Assembly (NCBI GenBank): GCA_018818125.1
Contig: JAHISQ010000176.1
Location: 1 to 64,000 of the forward strand
Length of the DNA: 64,000 nt
Direction of reading: 5' to 3'
Origin: Candidatus Rifleibacteriota bacterium
GTDB lineage: Bacteria > Muiribacteriota > Ozemobacteria > Ozemobacterales > Ozemobacteraceae
Under the pieces are notes generated by a model. It did not search any database. It was given only the letters and a program-made list of their open reading frames with translations, and had not been told where the DNA came from. The position numbers were made by a program, and so were the translations under genes. This document shows, piece after piece, positions 9,101 through 18,118 of the stretch; position 1 is the first letter of the stretch; the number at the start of each line of letters is the position of its first letter.

Positions 9101-9154
9101 GTGAGCATTACGGAATACGTGGCTCTAATGGCCAAAGGTCATTAAAACCATGTA
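9101..9154 (+). repeat. Dispersed palindromic repeat, copy 1 (left half conserved)
   Basis: By hand alignment, bases 9101-9144 match the reverse complement of 14978-14935 at 38 of 44 positions, including TACGTGGCTCTAATG. The right arm of the palindrome has decayed here. It sits 44-97 bases upstream of mfd. Confidence 0.7.
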
Positions 9155-9197
9155 AAGAACCGTCCGATGACAGATTGAGATCGGGAAGGTCTATCAG

Positions 9198-12100
9198 ATG
9201 CGCGAAACAGCAATGCAGAATACGACCAGAGGTGAGCCCTTCGAAAGATTCTTCGCCGAGCTCGGACTGTCGACGCGCACAAGTCTTACTGGCTGTACTG
9301 GTGCTTTGGCCGCCCTGTGCCTGGCTGGTCTGGCGCAACAGTCCGGAGTGACTCTTTTTGTCTGTAGCGATGTTGCCAGAGCGAGAGGTCTCGAACAGCA
9401 GGTAGCGACCTGGCTTGGCGCGCGCTCAAATCGTGTTGTCTGCATGATGCCAGAGCGCACGTCGATTTATGACCAGACAGCAGCCGATCCAGAGGTTATG
9501 TGGCGGCGACTTGCCGCCATGGCATCAGAGATGAACGGTGGTGGCATGGTGATAGTGCCGTTATGTGTGATGCTTGAAAGATTTTTTGCTCCGGAATGCT
9601 GGCTTGAAAGCTGTTTTGAAGTTAAAGTTGGCTCGGGCGTGCGGCGTGAAGGGCTGGTAAAAAAGCTGGTAAGTGCCGGTTATGTGCGAACTGGCCTGGT
9701 CGAAGAACGGGGCACTTTTACGGTCAGGGGCAGTCTGCTTGATGTCTTTCCGCCTGATGCTGAGTTCCCGGCCAGACTGGACTTTTTCGGCGATGAGCTC
9801 GATTCGATCAAGTTGTTTGCACCGACCACCCAGCGTTCTTTCGATAAGCGCGACCGGCTGAGTATTATTCCAGTTAACGAGTTTATTACTGGCGAAAGCG
9901 AGATTCAGCTCCTGTGTGAGCGGATTACTGAAGAATTACAGGGACTTGATGAGCGGCGTGCAAGTCTGTTGCGGCGCCGTCACGAACATCTGCTGGCGCA
10001 CCCGGATTCACGTGATTATAAAGAGCTCAAGCCTTTTGTTGAAAAGGGTGCTGGCTATCTATGGGATTTCTGGAAAAATTGTCGAATTATCGTTGAGGAA
10101 CACGACCAGCTCACAGCTGTTGCCGAGGAAATTTACGATGGCTTCGATAAGCAGTTTGCTCAGCTTAACGATCTGACACCACTTAGGCCGCCGCAATACT
10201 ATTATCATCGCCCGGCATCAGTGCTGGCAGGTTTGGCTGAGCGTGGGTTTACTCGTTTCAGCCGCTTTGGCGATCCTGAGAACGATCTTTTTGCCAATAT
10301 TGAGCAGCATCCGCCGCCTTCTGATTCCTCGCGTGAAACCCTGCTCAAAGAACTGCGTCAGCTTTTTGAAGGCGGTTGGGCTGTGGCGATTGTGATCGAA
10401 GATGAGCAACGCCTGAACAATCTGCGTGGATTGCTTGGTGACCGCAATATTCGGATTCACTCAGCAAGTCGCCCATTTGGCATAAAACCTGCTTCAGTAT
10501 TGTTTGTAAAAGGCAGTTGCGGGCGTGGTTTTAAGGACTACAAACGCAGAATCGCGATTTTTGCCGAGGAAGACATCTATCTCGGGCCGGCTCGCGAGGC
10601 TACTCAAAGGCGTGCTGCCTCACAACATGGTCTGATGAGTGTTCAGCAGATGGTGCCGGGCGATATCGTCGTGCACGCGGATCACGGCGTGGCCGAGTTT
10701 CGTGGGATTCAGACGATGACTGCTGCCGGTCGAACGCGCGAATATATGTTGCTGCAATATGCTGGCACAGATAAACTCTATGTTCCGACCGATCAGGTTC
10801 ACAAGGTTTCCAAATACCTGGGCATGGAAGGCTTCATCCCAAGGATTCACAGTCTTAACTCAAAAGTCTGGGCTGGTCAGAAGAGCCGGGTCAGCAAAAA
10901 TGTCGAATATATCGCCCGCGAATTACTTGAGCTCTATGCGACGCGACTGGCCAGCACCGGTCATGCTTTCTCGCCGGATTGTGACCTGCAGCGCATGATG
11001 GAAGAGCGTTTTCCCTTTACTGAAACCCCGGATCAATACAAGGCAATTGTAGCCACAAAAGGGGATATGGAAAGCCAGGTGCCGATGGATCGGCTGATCT
11101 GCGGTGATGTCGGCTATGGCAAAACCGAAGTAGCCATGCGTGCCGCATTTAAGGCCGTGTGTTCTGGAAAGCAGGTGGCGATTCTGGCGCCAACTACTCT
11201 GTTGGCTTTTCAGCACTACCAGACCTTGCAGAATCGTTTTGAAGGCTTTCCGGTAAGCATTGATATGGTAAGTCGCCTGCGCAAGCCAGCTGAACAGAAA
11301 GTTACTCTCAAAAAGGCTGCAGCCGGAACGCTGGATGTGTTGATCGGCACTCATCGAATATTGTCTTCTGATATTGTGTTTCGCGATCTGGGATTGCTGA
11401 TCATCGACGAAGAACAGCGTTTTGGCGTTAAACACAAGGAAAAACTCAAAAAGTTAAAAAGCAACATTGACGTGCTGACTCTTACTGCGACGCCGATTCC
11501 ACGAACCATGCAGATGGCGATGTCAGGTATCCGCCAGATCAGCGTAATTGATACGCCGCCAGCTGATCGGCGCCCGGTGCAGACGTATGTTGCGCCTTTC
11601 GATGCTGCCTGGGTGAAACGCGCTGTAATTGAAGAGCTCAAACGGGGTGGTCAGATTTATTACGTATTTAATCGTGTCGAATTCATTGAGCAGAAGGTTA
11701 AATTTTTGCGCGAGCTCGTGCCTGAGGCGAGAATTGCGGTTGCGCACGGGCAGATGCCTGAACAACGCGTCGAAAAAACCATGCTAGATTTTGTGCAGCG
11801 CAAGTATGATCTGCTGGTAGCCACAACTATTATTGAATCTGGTCTCGATATAGCCAATGTTAACACGCTTATTGTCGATGAGGCTGAAAGACTCGGATTG
11901 TCACAGATGTACCAGCTGCGCGGCCGAGTTGGGCGCTCGGCTCGCCAGGCCTGGGCATATTTTTTCTATTCGAAGGGGCAGCGACTGACCAAAGAGGCAA
12001 CTGAACGACTCGAAACCATCGAAGAACATACCGCCCTTGGTTCAGGCTTTAAGATTGCGTTGCGCGACCTGCAGATACGCGGTGCCGGAAACATTCTCGG

Positions 12101-12710
12101 TGAATCGCAGAGCGGCCATATTGCCAGTATAGGTTTCTCGCTGTATATGGAACTGCTTGAAGAGGCAGTGACGCGCCTTAAGACCGGCAAGAAGTCGTTT
12201 GGCAGGATTGATTCGTCGATCGAGATTCCTGTTACTGCCTATTTCCCGACTTTTTACATTGCTGATGAAGAAACCAGAGTTGAGTTATATTCGCGTTTGG
12301 CCCGCTGCAACGACGTCGCTCTGCTCGAAGAGATCCGCGATGAATGCGAAGATCGCTTTGGCCGGCTTCCAGAAGAAGCGAAGGGATTGTTTGCTATTAG
12401 CAGTCTGCGTATTATGGCTGCTCAAGTCGGAGTTAAAAAGGTTGCTCGGGTGATCAACCATTTGCGATTTGAATTTGCCGAGACCCGACTGCCCGACATT
12501 GGGCGACTGTTCAAGGGCGGTGCCGGAATTTTGCGTCAGATATATTTTGAGCCGAAGGAGAAAAATACGATAAATTTGAGTATAATCATCGATAGCGACG
12601 AAAGCGTGTTTGCCGATGCAGTAGAGCTGCTGCAGCTTCTTGTCGAGGTTAAGCAGCAGGACGAAATCAAGGAGGCCAATCTTGGAGAGAACTCAGCTGA
12701 AATTTTATAG
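9198..12710 (+). CDS. mfd: Transcription-repair coupling factor Mfd
   Basis: At 1170 residues this is full length for Mfd, the ATP-dependent translocase that removes RNA polymerase stalled at DNA lesions and recruits UvrA. A UvrB-like N-terminal part is followed by the RNA-polymerase-interacting, CarD-like domain at about 485-545 (VPGDIVVHADHGVAEF). The RecG-type helicase motor has Walker A GDVGYGKTE (about 635-643), DEEQ box IDEEQRFGV (about 736), motif III TLTATPIPRTMQ and motif VI QLRGRVGRS. The C-terminal autoinhibitory domain is present (LRIMAAQVGVKKV). GGAAGG lies 8 bases before the ATG. The next gene starts within its 3' end. Confidence 0.97.
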   Translation: MRETAMQNTTRGEPFERFFAELGLSTRTSLTGCTGALAALCLAGLAQQSGVTLFVCSDVARARGLEQQVATWLGARSNRVVCMMPERTSIYDQTAADPEVMWRRLAAMASEMNGGGMVIVPLCVMLERFFAPECWLESCFEVKVGSGVRREGLVKKLVSAGYVRTGLVEERGTFTVRGSLLDVFPPDAEFPARLDFFGDELDSIKLFAPTTQRSFDKRDRLSIIPVNEFITGESEIQLLCERITEELQGLDERRASLLRRRHEHLLAHPDSRDYKELKPFVEKGAGYLWDFWKNCRIIVEEHDQLTAVAEEIYDGFDKQFAQLNDLTPLRPPQYYYHRPASVLAGLAERGFTRFSRFGDPENDLFANIEQHPPPSDSSRETLLKELRQLFEGGWAVAIVIEDEQRLNNLRGLLGDRNIRIHSASRPFGIKPASVLFVKGSCGRGFKDYKRRIAIFAEEDIYLGPAREATQRRAASQHGLMSVQQMVPGDIVVHADHGVAEFRGIQTMTAAGRTREYMLLQYAGTDKLYVPTDQVHKVSKYLGMEGFIPRIHSLNSKVWAGQKSRVSKNVEYIARELLELYATRLASTGHAFSPDCDLQRMMEERFPFTETPDQYKAIVATKGDMESQVPMDRLICGDVGYGKTEVAMRAAFKAVCSGKQVAILAPTTLLAFQHYQTLQNRFEGFPVSIDMVSRLRKPAEQKVTLKKAAAGTLDVLIGTHRILSSDIVFRDLGLLIIDEEQRFGVKHKEKLKKLKSNIDVLTLTATPIPRTMQMAMSGIRQISVIDTPPADRRPVQTYVAPFDAAWVKRAVIEELKRGGQIYYVFNRVEFIEQKVKFLRELVPEARIAVAHGQMPEQRVEKTMLDFVQRKYDLLVATTIIESGLDIANVNTLIVDEAERLGLSQMYQLRGRVGRSARQAWAYFFYSKGQRLTKEATERLETIEEHTALGSGFKIALRDLQIRGAGNILGESQSGHIASIGFSLYMELLEEAVTRLKTGKKSFGRIDSSIEIPVTAYFPTFYIADEETRVELYSRLARCNDVALLEEIRDECEDRFGRLPEEAKGLFAISSLRIMAAQVGVKKVARVINHLRFEFAETRLPDIGRLFKGGAGILRQIYFEPKEKNTINLSIIIDSDESVFADAVELLQLLVEVKQQDEIKEANLGENSAEIL

Positions 12711-13083
12711 TTTGTTGCCAGAAAGCCTGCGGGCAGTTGTTGCGCGCCACTACCAACCTCTGGACAGTGCCACAGCTGATTATCTTCGCGATGAACTCAA
12801 TGATTATCGAAAAAAGGCGGCAGTGGAAAGTCTTAAAAACGTCTGTATAGACATCGAACTGGTCGACCGCATGATTGACACTCTCAAAAAGCTGTTAACT
12901 GATTTTCATCGTTACTCAGATGTTGAAAAAACAGTGATATCAGCGGCTGCAAGATATTTTCTCGACAGTGAAGATGTTCAGCAAGATTTTTCTGACCGTT
13001 TTGGTTTCGACGATGATCTGGCAGTGCTCAACGCCGCGCTATTGGCAATTGACAAAGAGGACATGATCGTGGTGAGAGGGTAG
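12682..13083 (+). CDS. DUF1232-like protein overlapping the end of mfd
   Basis: I place the start at TTG 12682, because an ideal AAGGAGG lies six bases upstream, inside the mfd coding region. An in-frame ATG at 12640 has no such site. The product is then 133 residues. The N-terminal half is helical and charged. The C-terminal part (VISAAARYFLDSEDVQQDF, then FGFDDDLAVLNAAL) resembles the DUF1232/YkvA pattern, in which an aspartate-rich turn precedes a small hydrophobic helix. Function is unknown. The 29-base overlap with mfd implies translational coupling. Confidence 0.65.
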   Translation: MERTQLKFYSLLPESLRAVVARHYQPLDSATADYLRDELNDYRKKAAVESLKNVCIDIELVDRMIDTLKKLLTDFHRYSDVEKTVISAAARYFLDSEDVQQDFSDRFGFDDDLAVLNAALLAIDKEDMIVVRG

Positions 13084-13089
13084 TGGGGG

Positions 13090-13758
13090 CTATTTTTCAG
13101 GTTCGTTGAGCAGATCGACTGTCTGCTGAATTGACTCGATTATCAGTTCGCGGTGATCAGTGCCTGGTTCTGACTGATAAAGCTTTTGCAATGATTCGAG
13201 CATGTTGAGAATCTTCTGGGCCCGTGCCGGGTCGGTGCGGGTGTAATACTGGTATGCTTCTTTAAGCGTCATTGGCGCGTTTAGCGGCCCTCTGATCAAC
13301 TTGACATTTTCGATAAAGCCTTTGGGATCGAACAGAATGAAATAAGAAAGCGTTCGCGCTGGATCATTGAAATAGTCAGTATCTCTCAGGTCGGGTCTGA
13401 CGTGATTTATCGCATCCTGAGCATATTCATTGAGAGTCTTGCCATCTCGACTTATTTTGGTGCGCCCAAGCTGCTCAATCAGCCTGCGATTAGCACGCGC
13501 ATTCTCGTCCTCATAAGTCTCCGGAGGTTGTGAAAGCATTTCCTTGAGCTTGTCGAGAGACTGTTGCAGGTTCTCTTTGATCTTGAGGTCAGGCAGGCTT
13601 TCATACCAGTTTTTTGCGGCGTCGCGGTCGAACTGTAGAGCTTCTGAAGCCGTCTGCTTCAGGTAATAATAGTAATGCTGCAGGCTCGAATCAGCACCGC
13701 TTGCGCAAGCAGGCAGTAACAGTGCAATGGCAAGCATTGCGCGAAAAGGCTTATTCAT
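13090..13758 (-). CDS. Exported helical protein of unknown function
   Basis: The start is taken at 13758, where the ATG overlaps the nagA stop (ATGAATAA) and opens a signal peptide. An upstream in-frame ATG would put a charged, non-signal extension in front. The product has 222 residues. The signal ends at LLLPACASGA, which could be either a lipobox (LPAC) or a signal peptidase I site. The mature protein is charged and mostly helical, with many Tyr, Asp and Arg residues. No domain is recognised. It is translationally coupled to nagA and ends 7 bases from the convergent DUF1232-like gene. Confidence 0.6.
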   Translation of the reverse strand: MNKPFRAMLAIALLLPACASGADSSLQHYYYYLKQTASEALQFDRDAAKNWYESLPDLKIKENLQQSLDKLKEMLSQPPETYEDENARANRRLIEQLGRTKISRDGKTLNEYAQDAINHVRPDLRDTDYFNDPARTLSYFILFDPKGFIENVKLIRGPLNAPMTLKEAYQYYTRTDPARAQKILNMLESLQKLYQSEPGTDHRELIIESIQQTVDLLNEPEK

Positions 13759-14848
13759 CTTTTTTTTCTGAGCTGGTATACCATACGTGCTCATGTCTGG
13801 AGGCCTGCCACTGCATCCTCTGATCAAAAAATACTTCGGTGTCAGGCGGTTTCATTTCAAAGAGGTTACAGGGTGTGCGCCAGACCGATGTGCCAAGCAC
13901 TCCCCAGGATAGCCCGACTTGCTTGTTGAGCCGGGAAAGACATTCTGTGAGCAGGGTGGCGCCGCCAAACAGATTGCCATCAGGCAGGCAACAGCGGCAT
14001 CCGCTTTTGATCAGGTGAGTTCCATAAAGACTGTAATCGCCGTCGGACAGTCCGGCCGGTGCGACAGCATCGGATACAAAGATGATCTGATTGTTATCAT
14101 ACAGATTACAGGCCAGTTTTATGATTTCTGGTGCAACATGCTCGCAGTCGCCGATCAGCTCAATGCTGAGATCACGCCTGGTCAAGACATAGCTGAGCAG
14201 ATTCGTCTCGCGATGATGGAATGCGGGCATGGCGTTGAAAAGATGGGTTATGTGGCGGGCACCAGCTTCGACGGCTTTTTCAGTGGTCTCCCAATCGGCG
14301 GCAGAGTGCCCGAGCGCTGTAACAATGCCCATACTTTTGGCCTGACTGATGAATTCAAGGGCTCCCGGTAATTCTGGTGCTACGGTGATTATTTTGATCA
14401 GGCCGTTGGCTGCTTTTTGCCATTTTTTCAGGAGTTCCAGTGAAGGAAGGAGCAGATGTTCTTCGGGGTGGGAGCCTCGCTTTTGTGGTGCCAGAAACGG
14501 ACCTTCGAGGTAAATACCGTGAATAATTGGCAGCTGTCTCCGAGTTTTTGCAACCTGCGCGATATCAGCGATGGCTTGGAGGCGCTGTTCTTCAGAGCAT
14601 GTGATCAGGGTGGGAAAAACTCCGGTCATACCGGTAATCAGCAATTTATCGAGCATTATATTGAGCTTGTCGGTCTGCCCAAAAGCGAAATCCCAGCCAT
14701 ATGCGCCGTGAAAATGAATGTCAATAATGCCAGGCAACTTAAAGCCGTTAACAGGATAATCGATGTTTGACTTATCCTGCGGATGAACAAAAGTGTCGCG
14801 TATTACAAAATCAGGTGTGCTCTTACTTTCGATATAGGGTGTTGTCAT
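13751..14848 (-). CDS. nagA: N-acetylglucosamine-6-phosphate deacetylase
   Basis: The 365-residue protein belongs to the NagA branch of the amidohydrolases, converting GlcNAc-6-P to GlcN-6-P and acetate in amino-sugar and wall recycling. Metal-site motifs are IDIHFHGAYGWDF (about 42-54), YLEGPFLAPQKRGSH (metal-binding Glu), TALGHSAADWETT and ARHITHLFNAM (His ligands), and the catalytic FVSDAVAPAG (Asp). Length is close to the usual 380, with a slightly unusual C-terminus. It is first in a coupled pair with the exported protein downstream. No nagB or sugar transporter is adjacent. A dispersed palindromic repeat lies in the gap upstream of its start. Confidence 0.9.
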   Translation of the reverse strand: MTTPYIESKSTPDFVIRDTFVHPQDKSNIDYPVNGFKLPGIIDIHFHGAYGWDFAFGQTDKLNIMLDKLLITGMTGVFPTLITCSEEQRLQAIADIAQVAKTRRQLPIIHGIYLEGPFLAPQKRGSHPEEHLLLPSLELLKKWQKAANGLIKIITVAPELPGALEFISQAKSMGIVTALGHSAADWETTEKAVEAGARHITHLFNAMPAFHHRETNLLSYVLTRRDLSIELIGDCEHVAPEIIKLACNLYDNNQIIFVSDAVAPAGLSDGDYSLYGTHLIKSGCRCCLPDGNLFGGATLLTECLSRLNKQVGLSWGVLGTSVWRTPCNLFEMKPPDTEVFFDQRMQWQASRHEHVWYTSSEKKDE

Positions 14849-14910
14849 GGCTTTGCTCCCGGATCCACCAAACTTTTATAGTGCTTGCAGGAATTATACT
14901 GATTTTTGTT

Positions 14911-14978
14911 GTGAGTGCAAATTATACGTGGCTCTTATGGCCTTTGGTCATTAGAGCCACGTATCCCGCAGTGCTCAC
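14911..14978. repeat. Dispersed palindromic repeat, copy 2 (both arms)
   Basis: The perfect inner arms TACGTGGCTCT (14925-14935) and AGAGCCACGTA (14953-14963) enclose 17 bases. Outside them, GTGAG at 14911 and CTCAC at 14974 extend the symmetry imperfectly. The right half, read on the minus strand, matches 9101-9144. It overlaps the stop codon of the gene ending at 14975. Confidence 0.75.
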
Positions 14979-15535
14979 CGGGACCAGTCCCCTCCATAGA
15001 TTTTCTGGGCTGGTGTTAAGGCGCCTGGTTCGCTCAGTGTGTCGATCTGCGGTTCAACGTGCTCGCTGAGCATTTTTCCCGGTCTTTTAAATGGTGAGGC
15101 GACAAAATTTGATACGAACTGGCCTCGACTGGTGGCAATGTTGAATCTGATCCATCGCACCCACCAGTCTCGCTTTACACGACCGAGAACTGTGCGCTTG
15201 CGCTCAACTACCCGGAGTGTTTTGCCGGGCGGAACTGTCAGTGCTTGCCGGTTTTCAAACCAGTTTTCGCCAATTATGTCGCGTTGGTGGCCGCGCCATG
15301 AATCGGTTGTAATACCAGTTATTACAAGGGGAATCAGATTGTCGTCGTTGTAGATATCCAGGCACTCCCGGATGCTGTAATAATCGTATCTGAGGCGGCT
15401 TACTTCGGCGCGTGCGATGAATCGGAGAGGCAAGTCATAGGTTTTGTCGGGTTCGACTGCGGATGCCGAAAAGGTCAGGATAAACATAAAACTGGCCCAT
15501 GCCAAAGCATGAGCCAGTCGTATTTTTAAACTCAT
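14975..15535 (-). CDS. Exported protein of unknown function, downstream of the flavodiiron gene
   Basis: The start at 15535 gives a 186-residue protein with a good signal peptide (about 1-26, ending TFSASA). It lies 8 bases after the flavodiiron stop, so the two are probably co-transcribed. The mature part has alternating hydrophobics and many Arg and Trp residues (RVKRDWWVRWIRFNIATS), suggesting a beta-rich periplasmic domain. I recognise no family. Its stop codon overlaps the right end of a palindromic repeat, which may serve as its 3' structure. A link to oxygen or NO defence would rest on gene order alone. Confidence 0.6.
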   Translation of the reverse strand: MSLKIRLAHALAWASFMFILTFSASAVEPDKTYDLPLRFIARAEVSRLRYDYYSIRECLDIYNDDNLIPLVITGITTDSWRGHQRDIIGENWFENRQALTVPPGKTLRVVERKRTVLGRVKRDWWVRWIRFNIATSRGQFVSNFVASPFKRPGKMLSEHVEPQIDTLSEPGALTPAQKIYGGDWSR

Positions 15536-15543
15536 CTGTAGTG

Positions 15544-16734
15544 TCAGTTGCCTTTTATTTTGTGAGCAAATTCGCGACCGATTTCCCGGCATTTTTCGAG
15601 GTCTTCTGCGCCGGGGTTGAATTGACATTTTATTGCGGGCCCGGCGACTTCAATCCCGGCTTCCTGCATTGCTGCTTCAATACGTTTCGTGGCTTCACCG
15701 CTCCAGCCATAGGTTCCGAAGGCCATGCCGATCTTGCTCCTGAATTTCAGGCCGCGCAGCTCTTCGAGATATAGAGCCATGGTTGGAACTATGCCATTGT
15801 TAAGTGTCGGGCAGCCAAGAATCACTGCTTTTGAAGTCAGAACATCGGTCATTACATCATGCATGTCGGCGCCGCCGGCATTAAACATGCGGTAAGTTAT
15901 GCCTTCGTCGGCAAGACCATCGGCAATTGCTCGTGCCATCGCTTCAGTGCCGCCCCAGATCGTATCAAACACTATTACCGCAGCCTCGTGGTTGACGCCT
16001 GTTGCCCATTCTACGTATTTTTCGATAATCTGCGCAGGTTTTTCGCGCCAGCACAGGCCGTGCGCCGGAGCTATGACAGCAATTTCCCAGCCCAGCTTGC
16101 TGAATTCTTCAATTTTCTTAAGAATCTGCGCTGAATACAGCGTAAGAATGCAGGCAAAGTATTTTTCGGCCTCGAACCAGAGCCCTTTCTGATCGACCTG
16201 ATCGACAAAACGTTCGGGGCTGGCAAAATGCTGGCCAAAAGCATCGGTTGAAAACAGAATTTTGTCTTCCGGGCAGTAAGTGAACATGGTGTCGGGCCAG
16301 TGCAGCATCTGGGCTTCAAAAAATCTGAGGGTTCGTTTGCCGATGCTTATGCTGTCGCCGGTCTTAACGATCTTGATGTCTTCAACCTGTGGATGATGAC
16401 GTTTAATAGAAATCTGGGCACCGCGGCTGGCATATATTTCGAGCTTTGGATTTCGCGCAAGAATCCTGGGCAGTGCGCTGGCGTGGTCGGGCTCGGCATG
16501 ATTGATCACCAAAATGTCTAGATCTTCGATTTTAACGAATTCTTCGATGTGTTTGATCAGGTCGTCAGCGTGTGTAACTCTTACCAGATCTATAAGAACC
16601 TTTTTTTCGTCGTCGATAAAATATGAATTGTAGCTGGTGCCGTGGCGTATTGAGAGTTCGTGACCGTGAAAGTGTTCTTTGCTCCATTCAAGCGCGCCAA
16701 CCCAGTATATGTTTTTGCAAATCTGCTGCTTCAA
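15544..16734 (-). CDS. fprA: Flavodiiron protein (oxygen/NO reductase, FprA type)
   Basis: The 396-residue protein has the two-domain core of flavodiiron proteins. The metallo-beta-lactamase-like part carries the complete diiron set: H79, E81, D83 and H84 (NHAEPDHASALP), then His in QMLHWPDTMF, Asp in STDAFGQHFA and His in APAHGLCWR. The C-terminal flavodoxin domain begins near AVIVFDTIWGGTEAMARAI and binds FMN. The enzyme reduces O2 to water or NO to N2O in anaerobes, usually with electrons from rubredoxin. No rubredoxin domain or gene is visible here. O2 versus NO preference cannot be read from sequence. Upstream GGAGG and ATG fit well. Confidence 0.95.
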   Translation of the reverse strand: MKQQICKNIYWVGALEWSKEHFHGHELSIRHGTSYNSYFIDDEKKVLIDLVRVTHADDLIKHIEEFVKIEDLDILVINHAEPDHASALPRILARNPKLEIYASRGAQISIKRHHPQVEDIKIVKTGDSISIGKRTLRFFEAQMLHWPDTMFTYCPEDKILFSTDAFGQHFASPERFVDQVDQKGLWFEAEKYFACILTLYSAQILKKIEEFSKLGWEIAVIAPAHGLCWREKPAQIIEKYVEWATGVNHEAAVIVFDTIWGGTEAMARAIADGLADEGITYRMFNAGGADMHDVMTDVLTSKAVILGCPTLNNGIVPTMALYLEELRGLKFRSKIGMAFGTYGWSGEATKRIEAAMQEAGIEVAGPAIKCQFNPGAEDLEKCREIGREFAHKIKGN

Positions 16735-16896
16735 TTCGGGCCTCCTGTAATTAGTGAGTTCTGTCTTAATTTACAAAAAATCTAGCATAAAGTTGCATTT
16801 AGTCAAACTATTATGTACATTTAAGCGGTGAAAGATCTATTCTTGATGTTGCACTGCCCCGAGACAGATTGCAATACTCACGACAGGGGAGCTTAA

Positions 16897-17847
16897 ATGC
16901 ATATTATTCTGGCTGTAGTTCTGATTTTGACTGTGCTGGTAGGACTTTATGCTATCAGCCTGTTCCCTTTTATGACATATCTGAACTGTATTTCGGCCAA
17001 CGTGCCGATTTCGGCAGTGCAACTCATTGCCATGCAGCTGCGCGCCGTGCCTACCAACCTGATTGTAGAATCTTATGTGCGTGTGCGAAAAGCAGGCGTG
17101 CCACTTGCTCTTGATCGCCTGGAAGTGCATTATCTTTCTGGCGGCAATATGCAGAAGGTAGTGCAGGCTTTGATCAGCGCTAAGAACTCAAAGATAGATC
17201 TTGATTTTGAAAGAGCTGCTGCCATTGACCTCGCCGGCCGCGATGTCGAAGATGCCGTTAAAATGTCGGTTCATCCGCGTGTTATCAAGACTGCAGATAT
17301 TCGTGGTATCTCCAGAGATGGTATTGAGCTGATAGTTAAAGCAAATATTACTGTGCGCTCGAATTTGAAGACTATGGTGGGCGGTGCCGGTGAAGATACA
17401 GTATTGGCAAGAGTCAGCGAGGGTATCGTTTCGGCGATCGGCTCTGCAGCTTCGCATCAGGTAATTCTAAACAAACCTGAGATTCTGAGTCAGAAGATCA
17501 TTTCAGCTGGCCTTGATGTTGGTACTGCTTTCGAAATAGTATCATTGGATATTTCAGACATAGATGTTGGCCGAAATATAGGCGCACACCTTAAAAACGC
17601 TCAGGCCGTCGCTGACAAGAAAGTCGGCGAAGCCAAAGCTGAAGGTCGCCGCGCTCTGGCTATGGCTCTTACTCAAGAAAACAAGGCTGCTGAACAGGAA
17701 GCAAAGGCCAATCTGGTTCGGGCCGAAATGAAAATACCTTTTGCCATTGCCGATGCTTTTCGTAGAGGCAAGATCGTGGTAAAACGCAAGAAAAAACAGC
17801 CGCCTGTAGACCGCAGTGGGCTTGGGTTTGGTGATGACGCAGGATGA
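16897..17847 (+). CDS. floA: Flotillin-like protein FloA
   Basis: The 316-residue product matches the FloA/YqfA family, membrane scaffold proteins that organise ordered membrane microdomains. The N-terminal hydrophobic hairpin (about 2-28) anchors it. The band-7/PHB-like body follows (VNLD-type order with LDRLEVHYLSGGNMQKV, KADIRGISRDGIELIVKA and VGGAGEDTVLARV). A charged Ala/Glu-rich coiled coil (about 240-285, KKVGEAKAEGRRALAMALTQ) leads to a basic tail. Length is near the usual 330. AGGGGAG lies before the ATG. The small gene downstream overlaps its end. Confidence 0.95.
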   Translation: MHIILAVVLILTVLVGLYAISLFPFMTYLNCISANVPISAVQLIAMQLRAVPTNLIVESYVRVRKAGVPLALDRLEVHYLSGGNMQKVVQALISAKNSKIDLDFERAAAIDLAGRDVEDAVKMSVHPRVIKTADIRGISRDGIELIVKANITVRSNLKTMVGGAGEDTVLARVSEGIVSAIGSAASHQVILNKPEILSQKIISAGLDVGTAFEIVSLDISDIDVGRNIGAHLKNAQAVADKKVGEAKAEGRRALAMALTQENKAAEQEAKANLVRAEMKIPFAIADAFRRGKIVVKRKKKQPPVDRSGLGFGDDAG

Positions 17848-18103
17848 TGTTAGTCCTGAACTGACCCGGGAGCAGCTCGAAAAAATGAATCGGCTGCATC
17901 GTCGCGAGTTGCGGCAGATAAAAAACATGTCGGAAGCTCAGTTTCAGGCGTTTCGCAAAAACTTTTCATTTGGCCATCTCGAAAATATTACGCGTGCAGA
18001 AGCTCACACCCTGCTGACCTCAATGTTGACGCTTAATCTGCAGCTGCTTTCAGATCTGGCACCGGTTTCCTCAGATCCTGATCAGCGCCATCAAACCAGC
18101 TGA
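17834..18103 (+). CDS. Small charged protein overlapping the floA stop
   Basis: An ATG at 17834 opens a frame of 89 residues that overlaps the last 14 bases of floA. A GTG at 17816 would add six residues. The protein is mostly charged helix (LTREQLEKMNRLHRRELRQI), then a short amphipathic segment, with no signal or membrane helix. It resembles no family I know. The overlap argues for coupled translation with FloA and possibly a partner role, but the start is not fixed by a clear Shine-Dalgarno sequence. Confidence 0.5.
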   Translation: MTQDDVSPELTREQLEKMNRLHRRELRQIKNMSEAQFQAFRKNFSFGHLENITRAEAHTLLTSMLTLNLQLLSDLAPVSSDPDQRHQTS

Positions 18104-18118
18104 GCGGGTTGTGGTAGC

